In this document: positions 47,331 through 56,988 of the stretch, in pieces
How the letters are laid out: every line of letters starts with the position of its first letter
Numbering within the stretch: position 1 is the stretch's first letter
NCBI RefSeq assembly: GCF_015235415.1
Contig: NZ_JADGLL010000004.1
Location: forward strand, 62,001-126,000
DNA: 64,000 nucleotides
Direction: 5' to 3'
Origin: Microbacterium paludicola
GTDB taxonomy: Bacteria > Actinomycetota > Actinomycetes > Actinomycetales > Microbacteriaceae
Position numbers and translations under genes: made by a program
Notes under the pieces: model-generated
What the model saw: the letters and a program-made list of their open reading frames with translations, nothing else
What the model was told of the DNA's origin: nothing
Database searches by the model: none

Positions 47331-48598
47331 GAGGAGCTCCTGTCGGGGATGGCGGTGGATGCGGGCTCAAGGGCAGGGCGCCGCTCGCCCCGCGCACCGT
47401 CGGTCGAGGGGGCACGGGTCAGGAGCAGGGCTGCGGCGGCGAGAGCGACGCAGACGACGGTGACCACACCGAGCGGAAGGATGCTGAGCGCGCCGGCCAC
47501 GCCGACGAACGGGGCCGCGATGCCGCCGAACCCGAACCTCACCATCCCGAGCAGCGAGGACGCGGTGCCCGCGATCTGCGGATAGTCGGACATCGCGAGG
47601 GTCGTCGCCGGAGGCGCCGTGATCGCGACTCCGCTGGAGAGCGCGAACAGCGACACGATCACCACCCACAGCGGCACCGGGGTCAGTCCCGCGGCCAGGA
47701 GGCCCAGCGCACCCGAGCCGGTCACGGCGACGCCGATAACGAGTGTGCCGGGGATGCTCCACCGCTCGGCGCTGCGGCCGGCGAGATAGCCGAAGATCAT
47801 GTGACCCGCGGAGTTGAGGCCGAACGCCGCGGCGTACCACTGCGGTGAGAGCCCGTAGATGTCCTGCAGCACGAAGGTCGATCCGGCCAGATAGGCGAAC
47901 AGCGCGGCGTAGAGGAACCCCTGGTTCAGCACTGCGCCGAGGAATCCGCGGTCACTCAGGAGGGTTCGCCAATCGCGAAGCGTCTTCGCGAAACCGCCCT
48001 GGGCTCGACGCTGGGCCGGCAGCGTCTCGCCGAAGGCGATGAGGACGAGGACGAGGATCGCAACGCCGATCAGCGCGAGGAACACGAACAGGCCCCGCCA
48101 GTTGGTGAAGGTGTTGAGCAGCCCGCCGAGGAGGGGGCCGACGATCGCCGCGAGCCCGCCCACGACGGTCAGGCTCCCGTAGAAGCGGATCAACGCCCTG
48201 CCGCTGAAGACGTCGCGACCGGCGGCGGTGGCGATCACGATGCCCACGCCGCCCGCGAGCCCCTGCACGAGGCGGACGAGGATGAGCGACTCGATGCTCG
48301 GGCTCAGCGCGCACAGCGCCGAGGTCACGATGTAGCCGACGATGCCGATCAGAAGGATCCCCCGTCGTCCGTATCGGTCGGACAGCGCGCCCGCGATCAG
48401 CTGTCCGACCGCGAGCCCGATCAGACACGCGGTGACCGTCAGCTGGGCGACGGACGTGGCCGCATCCATCTCCGCGGTGAGCGCGGGCAGCGCCGGCAGG
48501 TACAGGTCCATCGAGATCGGACCGAACACCGTGAGGATCAGCAGCAGCGCCGGCAGGGACCGGCTGACGGCGGGGGCGTGCGGGTGCGGAGCGGTCAT
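47327..48598 (-). CDS. MFS multidrug transporter (Bcr/CflA-like)
   Basis: The 423-residue protein has 12 transmembrane segments and the drug:H+ antiporter-1 pattern: FGPISMDLYLPALPAL in helix 1, GQLIAGALSDRYGRRGILLIG (motif A) and LVRLVQGLAGGVGIVIATAAGRDVFSG (motif C region). It probably exports toxic compounds. I start at ATG 48598 (MTAPHPHA); a longer reading upstream covers the tRNA gene and is not real. The cupin gene is coupled downstream. Confidence 0.9.
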   Translation of the reverse strand: MTAPHPHAPAVSRSLPALLLILTVFGPISMDLYLPALPALTAEMDAATSVAQLTVTACLIGLAVGQLIAGALSDRYGRRGILLIGIVGYIVTSALCALSPSIESLILVRLVQGLAGGVGIVIATAAGRDVFSGRALIRFYGSLTVVGGLAAIVGPLLGGLLNTFTNWRGLFVFLALIGVAILVLVLIAFGETLPAQRRAQGGFAKTLRDWRTLLSDRGFLGAVLNQGFLYAALFAYLAGSTFVLQDIYGLSPQWYAAAFGLNSAGHMIFGYLAGRSAERWSIPGTLVIGVAVTGSGALGLLAAGLTPVPLWVVIVSLFALSSGVAITAPPATTLAMSDYPQIAGTASSLLGMVRFGFGGIAAPFVGVAGALSILPLGVVTVVCVALAAAALLLTRAPSTDGARGERRPALEPASTAIPDRSSS

Positions 48599-48680
48599 GC
48601 GATCCAGCCTCGCCCGGTGCCGACGCGCGAGGGACCCTCTGATGAGGGGTGTACCGACAGGGTGCCCCTCCGCGCGCACC

Positions 48681-48711
48681 AAAGGGAAAGGGCCCGTCTT
48701 TCGACGGGCCC
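48681..48711 (-). terminator. Terminator of tRNA-Asn
   Basis: GGGCCCGTC (48690-48698) pairs with GACGGGCCC (48703-48711) across a 4-base loop. On the minus strand the stem is followed by TTTCCCTTT (48689-48681). Confidence 0.9.
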
Positions 48712-48714
48712 TGT

Positions 48715-48790
48715 TGGCTCCCCGGCTTGGACTCGAACCAAGAACCTGCCGGTTAACAGCCGGCTGCTCTGCCAATTGAGCTACCGAGGA
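48715..48790 (-). tRNA. tRNA-Asn(GTT)
   Basis: The minus strand gives a complete cloverleaf with encoded CCA: acceptor TCCTCGG/CCGGGGA, D arm AGCTCAATTGGCAGAGC, anticodon arm CCGGCTGTTAACCGG with anticodon GTT (48757-48755), and T arm CTTGGTTCGAGTCCAAG. A terminator follows directly. Confidence 0.97.
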
Positions 48791-48847
48791 TCATTCCTCT
48801 GCCCCTCGCGGGGCAACCCCACAATCTTAGCAAAGCCGAACGGGTGC

Positions 48848-49627
48848 TCACGACACGGGCGTGCGCCCTGGCGTGTCGGGTGTCCACAGCACCTGGCCGT
48901 CCGCCGACTGGGCGACGACGTGGCCTCCGTGCAGGTGCAGGCGCGCGGCGCCGAGCTCGCGCGCGAACGCCTCGTCGTTGCTCGCGATGAGCGCCGCCAT
49001 GCCCGAGTCGCGCCGGCGGCGCACGATCGCGTCGTAGATGACGTGACGCACCTCGAGGTCGATGTTGGCGAGCGGCTCGTCGGCGATCAGGATGCGCGGA
49101 TCCAGGATCAGCGAGCGAGCGAACGCCACGCGCTGGCGCATCCCGGCGCTGAGCTCGAACGGGAAGCGGTCGGCGGTGCCCAGCGGCAGGTGCATCTCAT
49201 CCAGCAGTGCCGCGACCCGGACGGCGACCGCGCGGCTGTTGACGCGGCGGTCGCGTGACGTGATCGGCTCGGCGATCGTCTCCCCGACCGTGAGGCGCGC
49301 GGGAAGCGTCGCACCTGCCCCCTGCGGGACGTAGCCGACCCGGAAGGTGAGCACCCGGCGATCCCTCCCCCGGCGCCGCACGGAGATGCCGCACACCCGC
49401 GCTTCGCCCCCGGCGATGCCGAGCGTGTCGTCGCTCTGCCCCGCGAGCACGCCGAGCAGGCTCGACTTCCCCGACCCGGTCGGGCCGGAGACGACCAGGA
49501 TCTCCCCGGCCTTGACGGTGAACGTCGCCCCGTCGACCGCGCGGGTCTCGGGGCCGTGACCCCACCGGCTCACGCTCAGGTCGTCGCAGACGACGGCGTT
49601 GACGGGATCATCCGGGACGCGGAACAT
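48848..49627 (-). CDS. Orphan ABC transporter ATP-binding protein
   Basis: The 259-residue ATPase has Walker A GPTGSGKS (about 48-55), a signature LSAGMRQRVAFARSL (about 165-180), and Walker B ILIADEP just after. The signature SAGMRQR departs from the usual SGGQ. No permease or binding protein is adjacent, so the partner is unknown. CAGGAT (49634-49639, minus strand) lies six bases upstream of the ATG, suggesting its own leaderless promoter. An upstream longer reading is possible but less likely. Confidence 0.85.
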   Translation of the reverse strand: MFRVPDDPVNAVVCDDLSVSRWGHGPETRAVDGATFTVKAGEILVVSGPTGSGKSSLLGVLAGQSDDTLGIAGGEARVCGISVRRRGRDRRVLTFRVGYVPQGAGATLPARLTVGETIAEPITSRDRRVNSRAVAVRVAALLDEMHLPLGTADRFPFELSAGMRQRVAFARSLILDPRILIADEPLANIDLEVRHVIYDAIVRRRRDSGMAALIASNDEAFARELGAARLHLHGGHVVAQSADGQVLWTPDTPGRTPVS

Positions 49628-49668
49628 GAGCCCATCCTGCCCGCTGCGAACACCGCGGGCCAGCCGAC

Positions 49669-51567
49669 TCACTCGACGTCGATGAGGGCGCGGCGCTCGT
49701 TGTCGAGATCGCGGAGCCTCATGCGCAGCGTCCGTCCCTCCTCCGACGTCGGCGCCGCACGCTGCACCGCGCCGAGCAGCTCCGACTTCTCGCTGTCGAG
49801 CGCCCGCAGGATGAGGCGGCGGCAGATGTCCTTCACCGACGCGATCGCGTGCTCGTCATCCCGGGCCGGGAAGTCGCGCGCGAGCAGCTCGCCGGCGAGC
49901 TGCCGGTAGGGCTCGCGCACGGCCTCGATCGCGCTCATCGCCCATCCGGGTCGCGTGCGGTCGGCCGCGGTGGCCACGCTGGCGCGCACCGCCTCCAGCG
50001 CCTGCGTGCGGAACGGGATGCTCACCGCGCGGGCGAGCAGGTCCGGGTCGATGCGGTGGCCGTAGAGCAGGATGCCCGTGAGCGCGTCGCGCTCGAGGGC
50101 GACGTCGGTCGAACGCGGCAGCGACGCGAGCGTCACGCGCTCGAGCGGGGCCTGCACCGCCGGCTCCGATCCCGGCATCGGACGCGGCTCGGGGCGCGAA
50201 TCCGAGCGGCCGTCCGAGCGGGACGGGGCGCCGTCGGACGACGCGCGGCGCGCGGCCTGCTCGACCGCGCCGTGCACATCGCGCGGCTCCATGCCGAGCT
50301 TCCGCGCGAGGACGCGCTCGTAGCCGGCGCGCACCATCCTGTCGCGGATCGCGGCGACGATGGGCGCGGCGGAGCGAAGCGCGCCGATGCGGCCCTCCAC
50401 GCTGCGGAGGTCGAACCCCCCGATGCGGCGGTCGATCACGAACTCGAACATCGGCACCCGGTGGTCGAGCAGGCCGCGGACCGCGCCATCTCCCCGCTGC
50501 AGCCTGAGGTCGCACGGATCGAGGCCGTCGGGGGCGACGGCGACGTAGGTCTGGGCGTTGAAGCGCCCGTCCTCGGCGAATGCGCGGATCGCGGCCTTCT
50601 GGCCCGCCTCGTCGCCGTCGAAGGTGAACACCACCTCGCCGGACGCGGAATCGTCACCCATCACGCGCCGCAGCACCGTGACGTGCTCCGATCCGAAGGC
50701 CGTGCCGCAGGTCGCGATCGCGGTCGTCACCCCCGCGAGGTGACAGGCCATCACGTCGGTGTAGCCCTCGACCACCACGACGCGCTTGGGGTCGCCGCGC
50801 GAGATGTCGCGCTTGGCGAGGTCGAGGCCGTAGAGCACCTGAGCCTTCTTGTAGATCGGCGTCTCGGGCGTGTTCAGGTACTTGGGGCCCTGGTCGTCGT
50901 CGTAGAGCTTGCGCGCGCCGAAGCCGATGGTCTGACCGGTGACGTCGCGGATGGGCCAGACCAGCCGGCCCCGGAAGCGGTCGTACACGCCGCCGCGCTG
51001 GTTGGTCGAGACGAGGCCCGCGGTGGTGAGCTCGTCGCGCGTGAAGCCCTGAGCGGTGAGGGCCTTGAGCATCGCGTCCCAGCCCTTGGGCGCGTAGCCG
51101 ACGCCGAAGTGCGCCGCCGCGCCGGCGTCGAAACCGCGCTCCCCCAGGAACCGCCGCGCGGGCTCCGCCTCGGCGCTGACGAGCTGCGCGCGGAAGAACT
51201 CGGCGGCCGCGGAGTTCGCCGCGAACAGCCGCGATCGGCCGCTCGTCTCGGGCGCCGGGCCGCCGTCCTCGTAGTGAAGCGTGTAGCCGATGCGCCCCGC
51301 GAGGCGCTCGACGGCCTCGGTGAAGGTGACGTGGTCCATCTCGCGCAGGAACGTGTAGACGTCGCCCGACTCGCCGCAGCCGAAGCAGTGGTAGTAGCCG
51401 ACCTGCGGTCGCACGTGGAAGCTCGGGCTCTTCTCGTCGTGGAAGGGGCACAGTCCCTTGAGCGAGCCCACTCCGGCCGACCGAAGCGCGACGCGCTCGC
51501 CCACGATGTCGGCGATGTTCGTCCGCGCTTTGACCTCTTCGACGTCGGCCTGACGGATGCGGGGCAT
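49669..51567 (-). CDS. dnaG: DNA primase
   Basis: The 632-residue protein has the CHC2 zinc finger (CPFHDEKSPSF...YYHCFGCGESGD, about 42-70), the primase core with TOPRIM motif VVVVEGYTDVMACH and FTFDGDEAGQKAA, and a C-terminal DnaB-binding region. It makes RNA primers for replication. Its ATG overlaps the dgt stop by one base, so dgt-dnaG is co-translated. Confidence 0.96.
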   Translation of the reverse strand: MPRIRQADVEEVKARTNIADIVGERVALRSAGVGSLKGLCPFHDEKSPSFHVRPQVGYYHCFGCGESGDVYTFLREMDHVTFTEAVERLAGRIGYTLHYEDGGPAPETSGRSRLFAANSAAAEFFRAQLVSAEAEPARRFLGERGFDAGAAAHFGVGYAPKGWDAMLKALTAQGFTRDELTTAGLVSTNQRGGVYDRFRGRLVWPIRDVTGQTIGFGARKLYDDDQGPKYLNTPETPIYKKAQVLYGLDLAKRDISRGDPKRVVVVEGYTDVMACHLAGVTTAIATCGTAFGSEHVTVLRRVMGDDSASGEVVFTFDGDEAGQKAAIRAFAEDGRFNAQTYVAVAPDGLDPCDLRLQRGDGAVRGLLDHRVPMFEFVIDRRIGGFDLRSVEGRIGALRSAAPIVAAIRDRMVRAGYERVLARKLGMEPRDVHGAVEQAARRASSDGAPSRSDGRSDSRPEPRPMPGSEPAVQAPLERVTLASLPRSTDVALERDALTGILLYGHRIDPDLLARAVSIPFRTQALEAVRASVATAADRTRPGWAMSAIEAVREPYRQLAGELLARDFPARDDEHAIASVKDICRRLILRALDSEKSELLGAVQRAAPTSEEGRTLRMRLRDLDNERRALIDVE

Positions 51568-52949
51568 CAGCCCACCCCGACGTCCACCGTCTGCGGCGTC
51601 GCCGCAGAGCGCGTCCGGGCGCCGGGACGCGCGTGGCGGGGAGTCCAGATGCCGACCTCGGCGGGGTCGATCTCCCCGACAAGGCGGTTGTGCCAGTCGA
51701 TCGCCGTCTGGTCCGTGAGGCTCGCGACCTGGTCGACCACCACGCGTGCCCGCTCGGCGTCGTTCTGCGCCGCCCGGAAGTCGGCGGCGAACGCCGGCTC
51801 GAGCACATCCGCCCCAGCCGACCACAGCGCGTCCGTCGACCACAGGGCATCGGCGAGGCGCTTGAGCACCCGCCGCTGCTCCTTGTAGACGCCCTTGCGC
51901 GCCTCGATCGTCACGATGGACGAGCCCATGATGCCCTTGAGAACGGCGATCTCGACATCCACGACACGCGGCACGACCACGTGCGCGTTGTACCGGGCGA
52001 GCGACGACCCGGCGTAGGCCTCGCGCGTCGCCGTGACCGCGGCGCGTGCGAAGCGCCCGATGAGGTCGCTCGTGAGGTTCTTCAGACGCGCGAGGTCCTG
52101 CCGCGAGCGGTCGAACGACTTCAGCCACATCGGCTGGCGCGTCAGGCGATAGAGCCCGTCCGCCAGCTCCTCGCGGCTGTAGTCGTAGCCGACCCACTGC
52201 TGGATCTTGCCGATCAGCGGATGATGCTGCACCGGATCCGCGAGCGCCTCCAGGTCGATGTAGCCGTTGACGACCGCGTCCTCGAAGTCGTGCACGGAGT
52301 ACGCGATGTCGTCGGAGAGGTCCATGACCTCGGCCTCGATGCAGCGCAGGCGACCGGGCGCGCCGTCGCGCATCCAGTGGAACACCGCCTCGTCCTCCGG
52401 ATACACGCCGAACTTGAGCCGCCCGCCCGGATCCGGCACGGGGTTGTCCACGGTCCACGGGTACTTGCACGTCGCATCGAGCGAGGCCCGCGTGAGGTTG
52501 AGGCCGACCGAGTGCTCGTTCTCGTCGAGCACCTTCGCCTCGAGGCGGGTCAGGATGCGCAGCGACTGCGCGTTCCCCTCGAAGCCGCCGATGTGATCGG
52601 CCCACTCGTTGAGCGCCCGCTCGCCGTTATGGCCGAACGGCGGGTGCCCGAGGTCGTGGCTGAGGCACGCGGTGTCGACGACGTCGGCGGACACGCCCAG
52701 CGAGATCGCCAGCTCCCGTCCGATCTGCGCGACCTCGAGCGAATGCGTCAGGCGGTTGCGGGCGAAGTCGGCGGTGCTCGCCGGGCTCAGCACCTGCGTC
52801 TTGGCGGCGAGGCGACGAAGACCCGCGGAGTGCAGCACGCGCGCGCGGTCGCGGGCGAAGTCGTCGCGCTCAGACCGGTGGTGCTCGGCGAAGAAGCGCT
52901 CGGCGTCGCCGTCGCCGTACCCATCCGGGCGCCGGAGCTCAGCCGCCAC
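51567..52949 (-). CDS. dgt: dGTPase (deoxyguanosinetriphosphate triphosphohydrolase), second copy
   Basis: The 460-residue HD-family enzyme has RNRLTHSLEV (H69) and SHDLGHPPFGHNGERAL (H98-D99), and the acidic helix MDLSDDIAYSVHDFEDAV. It lies between dnaG and dus, the usual actinobacterial dgt position, so this is probably the housekeeping copy. The GTG start overlaps the dus stop by 11 bases. A longer reading upstream to 53315 is only the shadow of dus. Confidence 0.93.
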   Translation of the reverse strand: MAAELRRPDGYGDGDAERFFAEHHRSERDDFARDRARVLHSAGLRRLAAKTQVLSPASTADFARNRLTHSLEVAQIGRELAISLGVSADVVDTACLSHDLGHPPFGHNGERALNEWADHIGGFEGNAQSLRILTRLEAKVLDENEHSVGLNLTRASLDATCKYPWTVDNPVPDPGGRLKFGVYPEDEAVFHWMRDGAPGRLRCIEAEVMDLSDDIAYSVHDFEDAVVNGYIDLEALADPVQHHPLIGKIQQWVGYDYSREELADGLYRLTRQPMWLKSFDRSRQDLARLKNLTSDLIGRFARAAVTATREAYAGSSLARYNAHVVVPRVVDVEIAVLKGIMGSSIVTIEARKGVYKEQRRVLKRLADALWSTDALWSAGADVLEPAFAADFRAAQNDAERARVVVDQVASLTDQTAIDWHNRLVGEIDPAEVGIWTPRHARPGARTRSAATPQTVDVGVG

Positions 52950-54093
52950 TGGTGTCAAGCTCCGCTCCCTGGAGTTCGCAGCTCGCGTCCTCGGCGATGT
53001 CGCGCGAATCGAGCCAGCCCTGCGGCAGCACCGGCCGCTTCGGCGAGCCGGCGCGCCCGCGCTGGCCCTCCGCCGCGGCGCCGGGGTACGGCGCGTCGTG
53101 GTCGAGCTGGGCGAGGAGGTCGTCGATCTCGGCGAGGCTCGACGCGGTCGCGAGGCTGGCGCGCAGGTCGCCGCCGACCGGGTAGCCCTTGAAGTACCAG
53201 GCGACGTGCTTGCGGATGTCGCGGCAGCCGCGATCCTCGTCCTCGAAGAACTCGGCGAGCAGCTCGGCGTGGCGGCGGAACGCCTGCGCCACGAACCCGA
53301 GGTTCGCATCGACAACGGGCGCTTCCGCGCCGAAGGCCGTGGCGAGCTCGCCGAACAGCCACGGGCGACCGAGGCAGCCGCGGCCCACGACGACCCCGTC
53401 GCATCCGGTCTCGTCCATCATCCTGACCGCGTCGGCCGCGCTCCAGATGTCGCCGTTGCCGAGCACCGGGATGCTCGTGACGGTCTCCTTGAGCTTGGTG
53501 ATCGCCGACCAGTCGGCCGTTCCCGAGTAGAACTCGGCGGCGGTGCGGGCGTGCAGCGCGACGGCTGCGGCACCGGCGTCCTCCGCGATCCGCCCGGCGT
53601 CGAGGTAGGTGAGGTGATCGGCGTCGATTCCCTTGCGCATCTTCACCGTGACGGGGACGTCTCCCGCGGCCTTGACGGCGCCCTCGACGATGTCGCGGAA
53701 CAGACCGAGCTTCCAGGGGAGCGCGGATCCACCGCCCTTGCGGGTCACCTTGGGCACGGGGCAGCCGAAGTTCAGGTCGATGTGGTCGGCCCGGTCCTCC
53801 TCGGCGATGATGCGCGCCGCCTCCGCGGTCACGACGGGATCGACGCCGTACAGCTGGATCGAGCGCGGGGTCTCCGACTCGTGGTGGCGGATGAGGCGCA
53901 TCGTCGCCTCGTTGCGCTCGACGAGTGCGCGCGTCGTGATCATCTCGCTGACGTACAGACCGGCGCCGTATTCGCGGCAGAGCCGGCGGAACGCGGTGTT
54001 GGTGATCCCCGCCATCGGGGCGAGGACGACCGGCACGTCGAGGTCGATCGGGCCGATGCGCAGGGCGCGGCGGCGGGTCAGCACGGAGGTCAC
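52939..54093 (-). CDS. dusB: tRNA-dihydrouridine synthase B
   Basis: The 384-residue FMN-binding TIM barrel has VVLAPMAGITNTAFRRLCREYGAGLYVSEM, IDLNFGCPVPKVTRKGGGSAL with the catalytic Cys, and GNGDIWSAADAV. It reduces specific uridines in tRNA. GTG start; GAGAAT (54100-54105, minus strand) lies six bases upstream, so this unit (dus-dgt-dnaG) has a leaderless promoter. Confidence 0.95.
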   Translation of the reverse strand: MTSVLTRRRALRIGPIDLDVPVVLAPMAGITNTAFRRLCREYGAGLYVSEMITTRALVERNEATMRLIRHHESETPRSIQLYGVDPVVTAEAARIIAEEDRADHIDLNFGCPVPKVTRKGGGSALPWKLGLFRDIVEGAVKAAGDVPVTVKMRKGIDADHLTYLDAGRIAEDAGAAAVALHARTAAEFYSGTADWSAITKLKETVTSIPVLGNGDIWSAADAVRMMDETGCDGVVVGRGCLGRPWLFGELATAFGAEAPVVDANLGFVAQAFRRHAELLAEFFEDEDRGCRDIRKHVAWYFKGYPVGGDLRASLATASSLAEIDDLLAQLDHDAPYPGAAAEGQRGRAGSPKRPVLPQGWLDSRDIAEDASCELQGAELDTSGG

Positions 54094-54149
54094 GGATCCA
54101 TTCTCACAGACTCGCCTTGGGTGGGAGCCGATGGTCGTAGCCTGTGGGT

Positions 54150-54650
54150 ATGGCTGCCCCCGATCTGCCCCCTGTGCGCGACATCCCCTTCGCCGGAGCC
54201 GATGGCACGGAGCGCACGCTCGCCGAGTTCCCCGGCCCGGTGCTGCTGGTCAATGTCGCCTCGAAGTGCGGTCTCACGCCGCAGTACGAGCAGCTCGAGC
54301 AGCTGCAGCGCACCTACGGCGAGCGTGGGCTGACCGTCGTCGGGCTGCCGTGCAACCAGTTCATGGGCCAGGAGCCGGGATCGATCGAGCAGATCCTCGA
54401 CTACTGCGCCACGACCTGGGGCGTCAGCTTCCCGATCGGCGACAAGGTCAAGGTCAACGGGCCGAACGCGCACCCGCTCTACAAGGCGCTGAAGAAGACG
54501 CCGGATGCGCACGGCAAGGCCGGCCGCGTCGCCTGGAACTTCGAGAAGTTCCTCGTGCGCACCGACGGCTCGGTCGCCCGGTTCCGGCCGCCGCAAAAGC
54601 CGGATGATCCCGAGATCGTCGCCGCCATCGAGGCGGCGCTGGAGCGCTGA
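54150..54650 (+). CDS. Glutathione peroxidase-type thiol peroxidase
   Basis: The 166-residue protein has the GPx catalytic set: Cys40 in ASKCGLT, Gln70 in LPCNQF and Trp129-Asn130 in AWNFEKF. In actinobacteria such enzymes usually use thioredoxin or mycothiol rather than glutathione. TAGCCT (54138-54143) lies six bases before the ATG. An in-frame GTG at 54144 is the alternative start. Confidence 0.93.
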   Translation: MAAPDLPPVRDIPFAGADGTERTLAEFPGPVLLVNVASKCGLTPQYEQLEQLQRTYGERGLTVVGLPCNQFMGQEPGSIEQILDYCATTWGVSFPIGDKVKVNGPNAHPLYKALKKTPDAHGKAGRVAWNFEKFLVRTDGSVARFRPPQKPDDPEIVAAIEAALER

Positions 54651-54657
54651 GCCCGCC

Positions 54658-55350
54658 TCAGGCGTCTTCGCCGCGGTGCTCGGCCCAGACCTGCCGCACC
54701 ACCTGGGTGAACGCGTCGGCGGGCTGCGCGCCGCTGACGCCGTACTTGCCGTCGATCACGAAGAACGGCACGCCGTTGATGCCGTAGGCCTGTGCCTGCG
54801 CCTGGTCCTGACGGACGGCGGGGAGGAACTCGTCGTTCTCGAGCGCGTCGCGCGCGGCGGCCTCGTCGAGGCCGACGGAGCCCGCCAGCTCGACGAGCTC
54901 GTCGATCCGGCCGACGTGCCGGCCCTCGACGAAGTACGCCGACAGCAGGCGCTCCTTCATCTCGAGCTGCTTGCCCTGCGTCTTCGCGAAGTGAACGAGC
55001 TCGTGCGCCTTGACCGTGTTTGTGTGCTGCTGCAGGTCGAAGCGGTACTGAAGGCCCGCCTGGTCCTTGGCGATCTGCGCGACGCGATCGTTCATCTCCT
55101 GCGCCTGCTCGCGCGTGATGCCCTTGTGCTTGGCGAGGAAGTCGGCGCTGGAACCGTCGAAGTCGACCGGGGTGTCGGGCGAGAGCTCGAACGAGTGGTA
55201 CGTGATCTCGACCTGCGGGGCATCCTCGTCCTGCGCCGCCGCGGCGAGGCCGTTCTCGAGGTTCCGCTTGCCGATGTAGCACCACGGGCAGGCGATGTCG
55301 CTCCAGACGTCGATGCGGATGGGGGCCGGGGAGGTCTGCGCGTCGGTCAC
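54658..55350 (-). CDS. DsbA-family (FrnE-like) thioredoxin-fold oxidoreductase
   Basis: The 230-residue protein has the active-site CPWC (C21/C24) in WSDIACPWCYIGKRNLENGL and the C-terminal cis-Pro region GINGVPFFVIDGKYGVSGAQP, typical of FrnE-like DsbA proteins. It has no signal peptide, so it acts in the cytoplasm on thiols. GTG start with GGAG seven bases upstream. It is convergent with the peroxidase gene. Confidence 0.92.
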   Translation of the reverse strand: MTDAQTSPAPIRIDVWSDIACPWCYIGKRNLENGLAAAAQDEDAPQVEITYHSFELSPDTPVDFDGSSADFLAKHKGITREQAQEMNDRVAQIAKDQAGLQYRFDLQQHTNTVKAHELVHFAKTQGKQLEMKERLLSAYFVEGRHVGRIDELVELAGSVGLDEAAARDALENDEFLPAVRQDQAQAQAYGINGVPFFVIDGKYGVSGAQPADAFTQVVRQVWAEHRGEDA

Positions 55351-55393
55351 GTCAGTCTCCAACCCCGCGGGCCACGGACGTATTCCGGATCCG

Positions 55394-56197
55394 TCATGCG
55401 CCGGTCGGCGCATCGATCGCCGCGCCGAACCGCCGCTCGCGTCCGAGGTACAGATCGATCGCGTGCCAGAGGTCGGTGCGGTTGAAGTCGGGCCACAGCG
55501 TGTCGAGGAACACCATCTCGGCGTAGGCGGCCTGCCAGAGCAGGAAGTTCGACGTGCGCTGCTCGCCGCTCGAGCGCACGAACAGGTCGACATCCGGCAT
55601 GTCCGGAACGTAGAAGTGCCGCCGCAGCGCCTTCTCGGTGATCCCCGAGGGCTTCAGCCTTCCGGCGGCGACCTCCTCTGCCAGGGCGCGCATCGCGTCG
55701 ACGATCTCGTTGCGCCCGCCGTAGTTGATGCACATGGTCAGAGTCAGGCCGCCGTTGCCCGCCGTCAGCTGCTCGGCGTACTTCAGCTCCTTGATCACCG
55801 ATCCCCACAGGCGCGGGGTGCGGCCCGCCCACCGGATGCGCACATCCCACTCGTTGAGCTGGTCGCGCCGGCGGTGCAGGACATCGCGGTTGTAGCCCAT
55901 CAGGAAGCGCACCTCGTCGGGAGATCGCCGCCAGTTCTCGGTCGAGAACGCATAGACGGAGAGGTGCTTCACGCCCGCCTGGATCGCCCCCGCGACCACG
56001 TCGAGCAGCACCTCCTCCCCCGCCTTGTGGCCCTCGATGCGCGACAGCCCGCGCCGGTTCGCCCAGCGGCCGTTGCCGTCCATGACGATCGCGACATGCT
56101 CGGGAGCGTCCTTGCCGTAGTCGGGCGCCTGCAGCCCCGTCCAGTCGATCGGGCGGTACGGCACCGCGTCGCGGTGCGTGTAGGGCTTGGGCGTCAT
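55394..56197 (-). CDS. uppS: Undecaprenyl diphosphate synthase (cis-prenyltransferase)
   Basis: The 267-residue protein has the UppS motifs: [18 protein letters not shown] with the catalytic Asp40, and [33 protein letters not shown]. It makes the isoprenoid carrier for peptidoglycan synthesis. Its ATG overlaps the recO stop as ATGA. Confidence 0.95.
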   Translation of the reverse strand: MTPKPYTHRDAVPYRPIDWTGLQAPDYGKDAPEHVAIVMDGNGRWANRRGLSRIEGHKAGEEVLLDVVAGAIQAGVKHLSVYAFSTENWRRSPDEVRFLMGYNRDVLHRRRDQLNEWDVRIRWAGRTPRLWGSVIKELKYAEQLTAGNGGLTLTMCINYGGRNEIVDAMRALAEEVAAGRLKPSGITEKALRRHFYVPDMPDVDLFVRSSGEQRTSNFLLWQAAYAEMVFLDTLWPDFNRTDLWHAIDLYLGRERRFGAAIDAPTGA

Positions 56198-56931
56198 CGG
56201 GCTCCCTGACTGGGTGAGGTGTGGGACAGCGCGCGCAGCCCGCGTTCCATCGTCCACTGCACGTAGGCCGAGACGAGACCGGATGCCTGGGACGCGTCGC
56301 GAGCGGATGCCGCATCGACCGTCTCCCAGTCTCCCCCGAGAAGGGCGCGCAACAGACCCAGCACGGTCGCGCTCACATGGGGGGTGCCGGGCGGGGCGCA
56401 GGCGGTGCAGACCACACCGCCGAGCTGGGCGAGGAACTGGTCGTGCGGTCCGGCGGCGCCGCACCGCGCGCAGTCGTCGAGGGCGGGCGCCCACCCGGCG
56501 AGCGAGAGCGAGCGCAGCAGGTACGAGTCGAGCGTGTGCCGCGGCGCGTGCTCGCCGCGGGACAGCGACCGCAGCGCCCCCACGAGCAGGTAGTACTGGT
56601 TGGGCACCGGCTCGTGGTGCGTCAGCCGATCCGCCGACTCGACCATGGCGCTCGCGGCGGTGTACCTGTCGTAGTCGGCGGCGATGTCGGCCCCGTAGGC
56701 GCCGAGCGACTCGGCCTGCTGCACGATGTCGAGGCTGCGGCCGGCGTACAGCTGCACGTCGGCGACCATGAACGGCTCGAGCCGCGAGCCGAAGCGCGAC
56801 GACGTGCGACGCACGCCCTTCGCCACCGCGCGCACCTTGCCGTGACGCCGGCTGAGCATCGTGACGATGCGGTCGGCTTCGCCGAGCTTGTGCGTGCGCA
56901 GCACGACCGCTTCGTCTCGGTAGGTGGGCAC
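56194..56931 (-). CDS. recO: DNA repair protein RecO
   Basis: The 245-residue protein has an N-terminal OB fold ([39 protein letters not shown]) and a C-terminal zinc region CARCGA...CTACAPPG (about 160-190). RecO loads RecA with RecF and RecR. GTG start; GATAAT (56938-56943, minus strand) lies six bases upstream, a near-consensus leaderless promoter. It is translationally coupled to uppS. Confidence 0.94.
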   Translation of the reverse strand: MPTYRDEAVVLRTHKLGEADRIVTMLSRRHGKVRAVAKGVRRTSSRFGSRLEPFMVADVQLYAGRSLDIVQQAESLGAYGADIAADYDRYTAASAMVESADRLTHHEPVPNQYYLLVGALRSLSRGEHAPRHTLDSYLLRSLSLAGWAPALDDCARCGAAGPHDQFLAQLGGVVCTACAPPGTPHVSATVLGLLRALLGGDWETVDAASARDASQASGLVSAYVQWTMERGLRALSHTSPSQGAR

Positions 56932-56988
56932 GGATCCATTATCCGCCGGGCCCCTGACATCCGGCCGCTGCCCCGCGGGCGGGCGCCG

